Source: Sapria himalayana
Taxonomy: Eukaryota > Streptophyta > Magnoliopsida > Malpighiales > Rafflesiaceae
Direction: 5' to 3'
NCBI GenBank assembly: GCA_029783825.1
Contig: JAREIK010003420.1
Coordinates: forward strand, 46,662-110,661
Length of the DNA: 64,000 nt
Shown here: piece by piece, positions 1-11,905 of the stretch
Layout: every line of letters begins with the position of its first letter
Position numbering within the stretch: the first letter of the stretch is position 1
Translations under genes and position numbers: made by a program
The notes under the pieces: model-generated
Told to the model about the DNA's origin: nothing
The model's database searches: none
Seen by the model: only the letters and a program-made list of their open reading frames with translations

Positions 1-3000
1 TAATTAATATTTCTATAAAAATAAACTGATAAATAATTAAAATAAAAATTTAAAATTATACTGAATAAAAATTAAAATGAGATTTATGAATTATTATTTA
101 TGTATACTAGATTAATATTTTAAGTATTTAAAGGTTTTTTCGTTTATGACTTTAGCGATTTATGTTTTTAGGCATTTAGTGGTTTAAAGGTTTTATTTAA
201 AAAATGAAATAACAAAAAAATTATTTTCGATATTTTTTCACATTTTCAAAGTTTATAACCTTTGAAAATATAATAATTTTAAAATTTTTTAAAATTGTGA
301 ATACAAAACTTAGTAATAATAATCATTATAATTATATATAATATAAACAATTTTATTGATAGATATGATATCAATTATCAAAAAATAAATTAATTTGCTA
401 TTAATAATATGATAGATATAAATTAAAATATAATTGCAAAACCTAAAAATATTCAAAATCCAAGTAAAATTTATTACTAAATAATAATTTTTTTTAGTTT
501 TTGCTTCTTTTTATAAGCTTATATTTTTTTTGATGAAAAGTAAATTATTTAAATTATATTTGTATCACTCATAAATAATATTGTAATTAATATTTTAATA
601 AATTATTTAAATTATATATAAGGTTTACGAGTTTAATGGTTTAAGTATTTAGGGGCTTTTGTGTTTAGGAGGTTAGAGGTTTAAGTGTTTATGCATTTAG
701 TGGTTTATAAGTTTTATTTAATCAATGATATAACAAAAAATTTATTATTATTATTTTTTTTAATTTTTGAAGGTTATAACCTTTGAAAATATAATAATTT
801 TTAAATTTTTTTTAAAATAAAATATAATATTTAGTTATGATAATCTTAATAATTATAAGTCATTTAAATTCAATATAAATAATTACATTGCTAGATATTA
901 TAATAATGATCAAAAAAAATGTAATAAACTATTATTAATAAGATAGATATTATTTAAAATATATTTGCAAAATCTAAATTTATTCAAAATCAAAGTAAAA
1001 TATATTAATAATAATTTTTTTATCTTTTGCTTTCTTTATAACTTTATATTTTTGTTATTATAAATAAATTATTTAAATTAATTTTTCTTACTTAAAATTT
1101 ATTTTTAATTTATAAATCTATAATAATAAACTAATAAATAATTAAAATTAATATTTAAAATTATAATGAATACAAATTAAATTGAGATTTATTATTTATT
1201 ATTCAGAATTTACCTGTTTAATGGTTTAAGTATTTAGGTGTTTTGTTGTTTAGGAGTTTAGTGATTTAATTGTTTAGACCTTTTGTGATTTATAGTTTTT
1301 ATTTGAAGAATTAAAAAACAAAAAATTTAATTTTTTGAATATTTTTAATTTTTGAACGTTATAACCTTTGAAAATATAATAATTTTTATTTTTTTTAAAT
1401 GTGAATATAATATTTAGTTATAATAATCTTAATAATTAAATATAATGTAAACTCAATATAAATAATTTTATTGATAGATATTATAATAATGATCAATAAA
1501 TAAATTAATAAACTAGTATTTATAAGAATGATATAAATTAAAATATATTTGTAAAATCTAAAATGATTCAAAATCAAAATAAGATATATTACTAAATAAA
1601 AATTTTTTATTTTTAAAATTTTGCCTCACTTTATAAGCATATATATTTTTTTTATGAAAAATAAATTATTTAAATTATATCTGCCTCACTAAAAATTTAT
1701 TTTGTAATTAATAATTCTAATAAAAATAAATTGATAAATAATTAAAATAAATATTTAAAATTATAATGAATACTAATAAAAAAGAGATATATGATTTATT
1801 ATTTAGGGTATACCTATTTAATGGTTTAAGTTTTTTCTGGTTTTCTAGTTAAGGAGTTAATTGATTTATATGTTTGCACATTTAGGTGTTTATAGGTTTT
1901 ATTTAATCAATGAAATAAAAAAAATTATTTTTTTGAATTTTCGTGATTTTCAAATGTTTATAACCTTTGAAAATATAATAATTTTTTAATCTTTCTATAA
2001 TATTAATACAATACTTAGTTATAATAATCTTAATAATTATATTTGATGTAAATTTAATATAAGCAATTTTATTAATATATATTAATATAATGATCGAAAA
2101 TTAAATTAATAAACTATTATTAATAAGATAGATATTAATTAAAATATATTTGCAGAAACCAAAATAATTCAAAATCAAAGTAAATTATATTACTAAATAA
2201 AATTTTAAATTTTTGAAATTTTCTTTATTTTTATAAGCTTATTTTTTTTCATAAAAAATATTATTTTTAAATTATGTTTCACTCATTTATTTTGTAATTA
2301 ATATTTCTATAAAAATAAACTAAAAAATATTTTAAATGAATATTTAAAATTATAAATAATAAAAATAAAAATGAGATTTATTATTTATTATTTAGGTTAT
2401 ATAGGTTTAATGGTTTAAGTATTTAGGGGGTTTTGGGGTTAAGGAGTCTAGATATTTAAATGATTAGGCATTTAGTGGGTTAAGGAGTCTTAATAATTAT
2501 AAGACATTTAAATTTAATATAAGTAATTTTATTGTTAGATATTATAAAATTGATCAAATAATAAATTAATAAACTATTCTTAATAAGATTTAAAGCAATT
2601 AAAATATAATTTAAAAACATATATATAATGATTCAAAATCAAAGTAAAATATATTACTAAATGATAATTTTTTGTTTTTAAATTTTTACTTCTTTTTATA
2701 AGCTTATATTTATTTTTTTGATTAAAAATAAATTATTAAAATTATATTTGTCTCACTCTTTATTTATTTTCAATTAATATTTCTACAAAAAATAAACTAA
2801 TAATTAATTAAAATGAATATTTAAAATTAAAATGAATACAAATTAAAATGAGAATTATGATTTATTATATATGGTATACCAGTTTAATGGATTGTTAAAA
2901 AAGGGGTTTTGTCATTTAGGAGTTTAGAAATTTTTGTTTTAGGCATTTAGTGATTTATAGTTTTTATTTATATAATAAATAAAAAATAATTTTGATTTTA

Positions 3001-3793
3001 TCTGATTTTCAAAGGTTATAACCTTCAAAAATAAAATAATTTTTAAATTTTTTGAAATGTGAATACCATGTATAATTATATTAATCTTAAGAATTATATA
3101 TCATATAAATTCAATTTAAACAATTTTAATGATAGATAGTATAATAATGATCAAAAAATTAAATTAATAAACTATTATTAATTATTTAAAATTAATTAAA
3201 ATATATTTACATAATAAAAAATGATTCAAAATATAATCAAAATATATTACTAAATAATAATAAAAATAAGATTTATTATTTATTAAGTAGTATATAGCTA
3301 TTAAAAGGTTTATGTATTTAGGGGTTTCGCGGTCTATGAGCTTATTGATTTAAGTTAGTAAGCATTTAATGATCTATAGGTTTTAATTTAAAAATGAAAT
3401 CACAAAAAATTATTTTTATTATTTTTTCTCATTTTTTAAGGTTATAAGCTTTGAAAATATAATAATTTTTAAATTTCTTTTCAAAAGTGAATACAATATA
3501 TATTTATAATAATCATATTAATTATATATCATATAAATTCAATATAAACTAATTTTATTTATAGATATTCTAATAATTATCAAAAAATAAATTAAAAATC
3601 TATTATGAATAAGATTGATATTACATAAAAATATTATATCAAAACCTAAAATAATTCAAACCAAAACAAAATATATCACTAAATAATAATTATTTATTTT
3701 TCAATTTTTCTGATTTTTATAAGCTTATCTATTTTTTGATTAAAAATATTTTTAATAAATTATATTTTTAACTCATAATTTATTTTATAATTA

Positions 3794-3818
3794 ATATATA
3801 TATATATATATATATATA
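3794..3818. repeat. (AT)n microsatellite
   Basis: An uninterrupted AT dinucleotide run of about 25 bp, located inside a satellite monomer where other copies read an ordinary AAATATTAATT stretch. It looks like a local slippage expansion. Confidence 0.9.
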
Positions 3819-5373
3819 ACTAAACAATCAAAATTAATTTTTAAAATTATAATGAAACAAATAAAAATGAGATTTATTAATTATTATTTAGGGTATACCG
3901 GTTTAAAGGATTATCTATATAGGGGTATCGGGATTTTGTAGTTTAGTCAATGAAGTGTTTAGGCATTTAGTGGTGTATAGGTTTTATTTAAACAATGAAA
4001 AAATAAAAAAAAAATATTTTTTTTTATTTTTACACTTTTTCAAAGGTTATAACCTTTGAAAATATAATAATTTTAAAATTTTTTTCAAAAGTGAATATAA
4101 TATTTAGTCATAATAATCATTATATTTATATATCATATAAATTCAATATAAACATTTTTATTGATAAATATTCTAATAATGATCAAAAAATAAATTAAAT
4201 TAATAATCTATTATTAATAAGAAAGATATCAATTAAAATATAATTACAAAACCTTAAATGATTCAGAAGAAAAGCAAAATAAATTTCTATATAATAATTT
4301 TTTGTTTTGAAATTTTTTTTTCTTTTAAAAAGTTTTTTTATAAATTTTTGATGAAAAATAATTTATATAAATTATATTTGTTTATCTCATAATTTATTTT
4401 GTAATTAATAATTATATAAAAATATACAAATAAATAATTAAAATGACTATTTAAAATTATAATAAAAAATATGTGTTTTATTATTTATTATTTAGGGTAT
4501 ACCTGTTTAATTTAAATTAGATCTATCTAACTATTAATTTATTTTGTAATTAATATTTCTATAATAAAACGGATAAATAATTAAAATAAAAATTTAAAAT
4601 TAAACTGTATAAAAATTAAAATGAAATTTATGATTTATTATTAATGTATACTAGTTTAATTGTTTCAGTATTTAGAGGTTTTGTCATTTAGGAGTTTAGC
4701 GATTTATGTGTTTAGGCATTTAGTGGTTTATGGGTTTTATCTAAACAATAAAATAAAAAAAAATTGTAATTTTTTCTCATTTTCATAGGGCATAACCTTT
4801 GAAAATATAATAATATTTAAAATTTTTTGAAATATGAATACAATATTCAGTTATAATAATCATTATATTTATATTTAATATAAAATTCTATATAAATAAT
4901 TTTATTGATAAATATTCTAATAATGATCAAAAAATAAATTAATAATCTATTATTAATAAGATAGATATCAATTAAAATATAATTACAAAACCTAAAATGA
5001 TTCAGAAGATAGCAAAATATATTATTATATAATAAATTTTTTTTTTTGAAATTTTTTCTTCTTTTTATAAGTTTATCTATATTATTTGATGAAAAACAAT
5101 TTATATAAATTATATTTGTCTAACACATAATTTATATTGTAATTAATATTTAATAAAGATAAACGAATAAATAATAAAACTGAATATTTTAAATTATAAT
5201 GAAAAAAATAATATTGAGATTTATTATTTATTATTTATGGTATACCAGTTTAAAAGGATCATCTATTTAGGGTTTTCGAGATTTAGGAGTTATTGACTTA
5301 AGTGTTTAGACATTTAGTAGTTTATATGATTTATTTAAACAATGAAATAACAATTTTTTTTTTGATATTTTCT

Positions 5374-5407
5374 TACATTTTCAAAGGTTATAACCTTTGA
5401 AAATGTA
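5374..5407. repeat. 34-bp perfect palindrome (satellite landmark)
   Basis: The longest perfect form of the satellite palindrome that I checked base by base. The half-site is TACATTTTCAAAGGTTA followed by its exact reverse complement, with no spacer, centred between 5390 and 5391. It can in principle extrude as a cruciform or bind a symmetric dimer. Whether any protein binds it is not known. Confidence 0.95.
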
Positions 5408-7049
5408 ATGATTTTAAATTTTTTTAAAAATGTGAATACAATATTTAGTAATAAGAATCATTATAATTATTTATATTATAAACTAATTATAAATAATTTT
5501 ATTGATAGATATGATATCAATTATCAAAAAATAAATTAATATGCTATTATTAATATGTAGATATAAATTAAAATATAATTGCAAAACCTAAAATGATTCA
5601 AAATCAATGTAAAATTTATTATCAAATAATAATTTTTGTTTTTTAGTTTTTGCTTCTTTTTATAAGCTTATATTTCTTTTTGATGACAAATAAATTATTT
5701 AAATTATATTTAAGGTTTATGAGTTTAAAGTTTTAAGTATTTGGGGGCTTTTGTGTTTTGGAGTTTATAGATTTAAGTGTTTAGGCATTTAGTGGTCTAT
5801 AAGTTTATTTAAACAATGATATAACAAAAAATTTATTTTTATTTTTTTTTCTAATTTTTCAAAGTTATAACCTTTGAAAATTTAAAAATTTTTAAATTTT
5901 TTTCAAATGTAAATATAATTTTTAGTTTGATAATCTTAATAAATATAAGTCATTTAAATTCAATATAAATAATCACATTTCTAGATATTATAATAATGAT
6001 CAATAAATAAATAAAAAACTATTATTTTTAAGATAGATATTATTTAAAATATATTTGCAAAATTTAAATTTATTCAAAATCAAAGTATATATTATATTAG
6101 TAAATAATACTTTTTTTAATATTTTGCTTTTTTTATAGGGTTATATTTTTTTATTAACATTAAATTATTTAAATTATATTTGTCTTCCTAATAAATTATT
6201 TTGTAATTTATAATTCTATAAAAATAAACTAATAAATAAGTAAAATAAATATTTAAAATTATAATGAATACAGATAAAATTGTGATTTATTATATATTAT
6301 TCAGGATATACATGTTTTATGATTTTAGTATTTAGGTGTGTTGCAAATATATTTTAAATAATATCTATCTTATTAATAATAGTTTATTAAATTTTTTTTT
6401 GATCATTATAATAATATCTAGCAATGTAATTATTTATATTGAATTTAAATGACTTATAATTATTAAGATTATAATAACCATATATTATATTTACATTTGA
6501 AAAAAATTTAAAAATTATTATATTTTCAAAGGTTATAACCTTCAAAAATTATAAAAATAAAAAAAATAAATTTTTTGTTATATCATTGTTTAAATAAAAC
6601 ATATAAACCACTAAATGCTTAAACACTTAAACCTCTTAACTCCTAAACACAAAAGCCCCTAAATACTTAAACCTTTAAACTCGTAAACCTTAAATATAAT
6701 TTATATAATTTATTAAAATATTAATTACAAAATAAATTATGAGTAATACAAATATAATTTAAATAATTTATTTTTCATCAAAAAAAATATAAGCTTGTAA
6801 AAAAAAGCAAAAACTAAAAAAATTATTATTTAGTAATAAATTTTACTTGGATTTTGAATATTTTTAGGTTTTCAAATTATATTTTAATTTATATCTATCA
6901 TATTAATAATAGCATATTAATTTATTTTTTAATAATTGATATCATATCTATCAATAGAATTATTTATATTTAGTTTATATTATATATAATTATAATGATT
7001 ATTATTAATAAATATTGTATTCACATTTTTAAAAAATTTTAAAATAATT

Positions 7050-7081
7050 ACATTTTCAAAGGTTATAACCTTTGAAAATGT
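7050..7081. repeat. 32-bp perfect palindrome (satellite landmark)
   Basis: Perfect dyad with half-site ACATTTTCAAAGGTTA, centred between 7065 and 7066. It is the same landmark as in neighbouring monomers; other copies carry a right arm ending in TTCAAAAAT, which shortens the dyad. Confidence 0.95.
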
Positions 7082-8310
7082 GAAAAAAATATCAAAAATA
7101 ATTTTTTTGTTATTTCATTGTTTAAATAAAACCTATAAACCACTAAATGCCTAAAAACTTAAATCACTAATGTCATAAACGAAAAAACATCTAAATACTT
7201 AAAATATTAAACTGTTATACATTAATAATAATTCATAAATCTCATTTTAATTTTTATTCAGTATGATTTTAAATTTTTATTTTAATTATTTATCAGTTTA
7301 TTTTTATAGAAATATTAATTATAAAATAAATTATTAGGGAGACAGATCTAATTTAAATAATTTATTTTTTATCAAAAAAATATATATGCTTATAAAAAGA
7401 GGCAAAATATTAAAAACAAAAATTTATTATTTTGTAATATATTTTATTTTGATTTTGAATAATTTTAGTTTTTGCAATTATATTTTAATTTATATCATTC
7501 TTATTAATAATAGTTTATTAATTTTTTATTGATCATTATTATAATATGTATTAATAAAATTATTTATATTGAATTTACATTATATATAATTATTAAGATT
7601 ATTATTACTAACTATTATATTCACATTTAAAAAAAATTAAAATTATTATATTTTCAAAGGTTATAACCGTCAAAAATTAAAAAAAAAATCAAAAAATAAA
7701 ATTTTTTATTTTTTCATTCTTTAAATAAAAACTATAAATCACTTAAGACCTAAACACTTAAATCACTAAACCCCAAAACACTGAAATACTTAAACCATTA
7801 AACTAGTATATCCTAAATAATAAATAATAAATCTCTATTTTATTTGTATTCATTATAGTTTTAAATATTCATTTTAATTATTTATTAGTTTATTGTTAAA
7901 GAATTATAAATTAAAAATAAATTATGAGGAAGACAAATATAAATTAAATAATTTTCTTTTAATAAAAAAAATATAAACTTATAAAAAGAAGCAAAACTAC
8001 AAAAAAATTATTATTTTGTAATATATTTTATTTTGATTTTGAATAAATTTACTTTTTGCCAATATATTTTAAATAAAATCTTTCTTATTAATAATAGTTT
8101 ATTAATTTATTTTTTGATCATTAATATAATATCTATCAATTTAATTATTTATATTGAATTTACATGATATATAATTATTAAGATCATCATAACTAAATAT
8201 AGTATTCACAAATAAAAAAAAATTAAAAATTGTTATATTTTCAAAGGTTATAACCTTTAAAAATGATAAAAAATAACAAAAATAATTTTTTTTATATCAT
8301 TGTTTAAATA

Positions 8311-8398
8311 AAACTTTTAAACCATTAAATGACTAAACACATAAATCTCTAAACTCCTAAACCCCGAAGCCCCTAAATACTTAAACCTTTAAACTCGT
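8311..8398 (+). repeat. 8-bp periodic telomere-like block (type example 1)
   Basis: Eleven consecutive 8-bp units in exact register, each of form AA(A/G)(C/T)NNNN and usually ending in T. Examples are AAACTCCT at 8351, AAACCCCG at 8359 and AAATACTT at 8375. This is the most GC-rich part of an otherwise extremely AT-rich monomer. The same block, with the same register and about the same unit number, is present in nearly every monomer of the array. Confidence 0.93.
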
Positions 8399-9659
8399 AT
8401 ACCTTAAATATAATTTAAATAATATAGTGAAATATTAATTACAAAATAAATTATGAGTGATAGAAATATAATTTAAATAATTTATTTTTCATCAAAAAAA
8501 TATATAAGCTTATAAAAAGAAGCAAAAACTAAAAAACAAAAATTATTATTTAGTAATAAATTTTACATTGTTTTTAAATCATTTTAGGTTTTTTAAAATA
8601 TTTTAATTTATATCTATCATTTTAATAATAGCATATAAATTAATTATTTGATAATTGATATCATATTTATCAATAAAATTGTTTATATTTTGTTTATATT
8701 ATATTTAATTATAATGATTATTATTACTAAATATTGTATTCACATTTTTAAAAAAATTTAAAATTATCATATTTTCAAAGGTTATAACCTTTGAAAATGT
8801 GAAAAAATATCAAAAATATTTTTTTTGTTATTTCATTTTTTAAATAAAACCTATAAACCACTAAATGCCTAAAAATATAAATCGCTAAACTTTTAAACGA
8901 CAAAAATTTTAAATACTTAAACCATTAAACTGCTAAAAATTAATAATAATTTATAAATCTCATTTTAAATTTTTATTCAGTATAATTGTAAATTTTTATT
9001 TTAATTATTTATCAGTTTATTTTTATAGAAATATTAATTACAAAATAAATTATTAGTGAGACAGATCTAATTTAAATTAAAACAGTATCCCTAAATAATA
9101 AATAATAAATCTCTTTTTTTTATTATAATTTTAAATAATCATTTTAATTATTTATTTGTTTATTTATATACAAATATTAATTACAAAATAAATTGATCTA
9201 GACAAAAATAATTTATATAAATTATTTTTAATCAAAAAATTATACATAAACTTTTTAAAAGAAAAAAAATTTCAAAACAAAAAATTATTATATAGTAATA
9301 TATTTTGCATTACTTCTGAATCATCTTAGGTCTTGTAATTATATTTTAATTGATATCTATCTTGTTAATAATAGATTTTTAATTTATTTTTTGATCATTA
9401 TTAGAATATTTATCAATAAAATTGTTTATATTGAATTTGCATGATATATAATTATTAAGATTATTATAACTAAATTTATATTTACATTTGAAAATAATTT
9501 AAAAATTATTATATTTTTAAAGGTTATTATCTTTGAAAATTTGATAAAATCACAAAAATAAATTTTTTGTTATTTTATTGTTTATATAAAATTTATAAAC
9601 TACTAAATGCCTAAATGCTTAAATCATTAAACTCCTAAACCCCAAAACCCCAAAACCCT

Positions 9660-9704
9660 TAAATACTTAAACATTTAAACCATCTTTAATGGTTTAAGTA
9701 TTTA
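9660..9704. repeat. foldback inside the 8-bp block
   Basis: The sequence TAAATACTTAAA continues to AAACCAT and then, after four bases, its inverse ATGGTTTAAGTATTTA follows on the same strand. A short piece of the 8-bp block has therefore been copied in inverted form. The following DNA resumes as plus-orientation satellite after skipping about 200 bp, which explains the 390-bp palindrome spacing here. Confidence 0.8.
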
Positions 9705-10141
9705 TAAATAATATATAAATATCAATCAATAAATAATAGTTTATTAATTTATTTTTTGATCATGATTATATTTATATTTATATTTAGTTTATTAATATAT
9801 ATCAATAAAATTGTTTATTTTTAATTTACATGATATATAATTATTAAGTTTATTATAACTAAATATTGTATTCACATTTGAAAAAAATTTAAAAATTATG
9901 ATATATATAAAGGTTATAACCTTCAAAATTGATAAAAAATTTGAAAGATAATTTTTTTGTTATTTCATTATTTAAATAAAACATATAAACTACTAAATGC
10001 CTAAACACTTAAATCACTAAACTCCTAAACTCCTAAAAACATAAACCATTAAACCAGTATACACTAAATAATTAATCATAAATCTCATTTTTATTTGTAT
10101 TCATTATAATTTTAATATTCATTTTAATTATTTATTAGTTT

Positions 10142-11250
10142 AACATTCAGACAACTGACGAGACCGAGCAAAATAGTCGGGAGTAAACCCAGGAGTAGCT
10201 AGGAGTGGGTCCCACTAGCCGTATCAGGCAGCATAGAGGACCACCCAACCATCGCCCAACAGGAGTAGCATGTAATCCATGATTAATTGGAGAGCCGACA
10301 AAATCCAAAGCTCACCAAGTAGGGACAGTAAGCAATGGAGTCCAGACTAGCCACACGGGAGCGAAAGATTCAAACTTGTAGTTTATGTTTGTAGTCTTAT
10401 TTGTATTTTGGACGTTGTATGCACCATGTACTTGTAGAGACGGATCATTACATACTCAGATGCACAATCTTGTCTGTTCTCTATGTAGCATGCAATGAGG
10501 GCAACTGGAGCCATTAGTATCTCTAGGTGGGGCCCACTAATGCATTTTGTAAATACACATTAGGCAATGCTACACTCGCCTGAGCAGAAGACCCATCTTT
10601 ATAGCATTATGTAATTTTACTTGTATTCTAGCTTGGTTGTATGCATAGATAATTGGACTATGAGATGGACCTCATCAAACATGCACACCGATCTTTGCAT
10701 ATTTTTTGATATTTTTTCGGTGCAACATACAACCACTTCTTGGAGCTCGAAAAGGAAGCATTCTAACCGAAGAGATACTCTTTTGACGATCATTGTTGCA
10801 AAAGAATGTTGAATTCAGAGGTGTGAATGAATTTACAAAGTGCCGTAGATATGGACTTTGGATTTATGCGTATTCAGTTTTACATGTATTCCATTGCATA
10901 GCAGTGACATAGGCAAATGCTTGATGCTGCTTGTCACACAAATGCACAATCTTATATTTGCATAGTTTTAATATGGTGCATCATTCAGGTTCCTCCAAAA
11001 GGCTTGGACAAATCCGAATGGAAAGGAAGCAGTGCACATAATGACTCAATGCCAACTCTGAAGTCCGGGAATGCCAGGTGATTTTAGTTGTATTCGTACG
11101 CTTGGAATTATTAGGCATTATGTTTTTTTATGTATTTTATCCATAGAATCATTATGGTGCATAGGATTTGGTGGGCTGGCCTAAATTAGTCAGCCTTTTA
11201 GTTTCTTGTAAGTTGTGTGCCTAAATGAGAAATAATGTGTGTATTTTCCA
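10142..11250. other. unique non-satellite DNA, possible retro-inserted or captured transcript
   Basis: About 1.1 kb of balanced-composition DNA unlike the satellite. No long ORF is present and I do not recognise it. Two stretches resemble each other around (G)GGNCCCACTA near 10200 and 10535. A possible exon lies at about 10990-11081, preceded by CATTCAG and followed by GTGATT, and reads in one frame for about 30 codons (beginning VPPKGLDKSEWKG); this is only suggestive. The 3' part near 11170-11250 looks like a 3' untranslated region and runs directly into an A-rich tract. A captured gene fragment, a processed pseudogene or a LINE/SINE tail are all possible. Confidence 0.45.
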
Positions 11251-11270
11251 AAAAAAAACAAAAAAAAACA
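11251..11270 (+). other. poly(A)-like run
   Basis: Twenty bases of A interrupted only by two C residues, immediately after the 3'-UTR-like sequence and immediately before the telomere-like tract. It is compatible with the tail of a retrotransposed RNA inserted on the plus strand. A simple slippage tract is the alternative. Confidence 0.5.
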
Positions 11271-11271
11271 T

Positions 11272-11347
11272 AAACCCTAAACTTTAAATCATAAACCTTA
11301 AACCATAAACTATAACCCTAATCCATAAACCCTAAATCCTAAATCTC
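11272..11347 (+). repeat. degenerate interstitial telomere-like tract, 7-bp period
   Basis: About eleven units in a 7-bp register starting with AAACCCT, the complement of the plant telomere repeat TTTAGGG. Exact AAACCCT units occur at both ends of the tract, with decayed units such as AAACCTT, AAACCAT and AAATCCT between and after. The 7-bp period differs from the 8-bp period of the satellite block, so it is not simply a piece of satellite. Confidence 0.75.
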
Positions 11348-11407
11348 ATGTTTTGCACTTTTATAATCAAATGACTAAGTGTTAAATTTAAATTGAAATT
11401 CACAACT

Positions 11408-11905
11408 TTTAGGAATGTCACAGATTTATCTTTTTGTATATGTAACACAAAGTCATGACTCAAGGGGTGAGTTATGGATTCAGTCTATTTCTTGCTTTAG
11501 ATTATTATAGCATTAGCAATGGTCATGATTGTATATTTTGTCTCTAGAACACAAAATCATATCAATGAGAATATGCCATAACTTGTGTCTCTTAGTTGAA
11601 CATATTGTTATGGCACTAAGAATGATCATGAATACATATTTAATCACTATAATACTAGGTCACAGTATTGGATATGACCATAGCTTATGCATTTTATCTT
11701 TATATTGCAAAGTCATTGCACTAGGAATGATTGTAACTTTGGACATTCCTCAAGAGCAAAAGTCATTGCCGTAGAAATAGTTAAAGCTCAAGTACTACTA
11801 TTTATAACTTTCTATAGCTAAAATTCATGGGACTGGAAATATCACTATGGCTTTTTCCTTTGATTTGTGACATCAAGTGTCAATATGCAAAACTAATATT
11901 CTGAG
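11408..11905. repeat. decayed ~51-bp minisatellite
   Basis: About nine to ten degenerate units of roughly 49-56 bp, each opening with a variant of TGCACTAGGAATGATCATG and closing with a variant of CACAAAGTCAT. Clear units begin near 11457, 11509, 11560, 11611, 11663, 11716 and 11766. An ORF across this stretch (11529-11774) shows a matching 17-residue period and is a by-product of the repeat rather than a gene. Confidence 0.7.

Larger units (their letters stand above)
1..6340 (-). repeat. AT-rich ~595-bp satellite array, minus orientation
   Basis: About eleven tandem monomers of a very AT-rich satellite. Orientation is defined by the 8-bp block, which here reads as GT-rich units such as AGGAGTTT and is followed by the GGTTATAACC palindrome core (near 256, 785, 1365, 1965, 3020, 3440, 4050, 4795, 5390 and 5870). 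Distinct variants follow one another: one marked by a Gttatataggtttaatgg-like start near 2390, one by the CATG of gaataccatg near 3060, one by AAGTAGTATATAG near 3283, one by GGATTATCTATATAGGGG near 3916, and one by TTAATGTATACTAG near 4640. No gene is visible; short ORFs are Ile/Lys/Asn/Tyr-rich translations of the repeat. Function is unknown. Confidence 0.93.
6341..10141 (+). repeat. AT-rich ~595-bp satellite array, plus orientation (left part)
   Basis: About six to seven monomers in the orientation opposite to the first 6.3 kb. Palindrome centres lie at 7065, 7663, 8250, 8784, 9526 and 9916, giving spacings of 598, 587, 534, 742 and 390 bp. The ~534-bp spacing comes from a variant lacking about 65 bp after the 8-bp block. 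The 742-bp spacing comes from a monomer fused to a partial one at AATTTAAATTAAA. The 390-bp spacing comes from a foldback rearrangement near 9.68 kb. Variants at 7.3-8.8 kb match those at 29.25-30.75 and 49.9-51.4 kb, so this looks like the tail of a preceding macro-unit. No gene is seen. Confidence 0.92.

Noticed and set aside
1395..1577. Short ORFs (1395-1577 minus, 19370-19597, 39179-39406, 54898-55080 and 57065-57247 plus) with similar Ile/Asn/Tyr/Lys-rich products starting MIL
   Set aside because: They look conserved, but all lie at the same place in the satellite monomer and are similar only because the DNA is repeated. Composition follows the AT bias, most monomers have stops there, and there is no leader or domain.
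5374..9000. A CRISPR-like array of palindromic repeats
   Set aside because: The palindromes recur every ~595 bp within a continuous satellite, without unique spacers or cas genes, in a plant-type genome.
10621..10812. A 63-codon plus-strand ORF in the unique insertion
   Set aside because: It has no start context, domain or codon bias, and its frame does not continue into neighbouring sequence.
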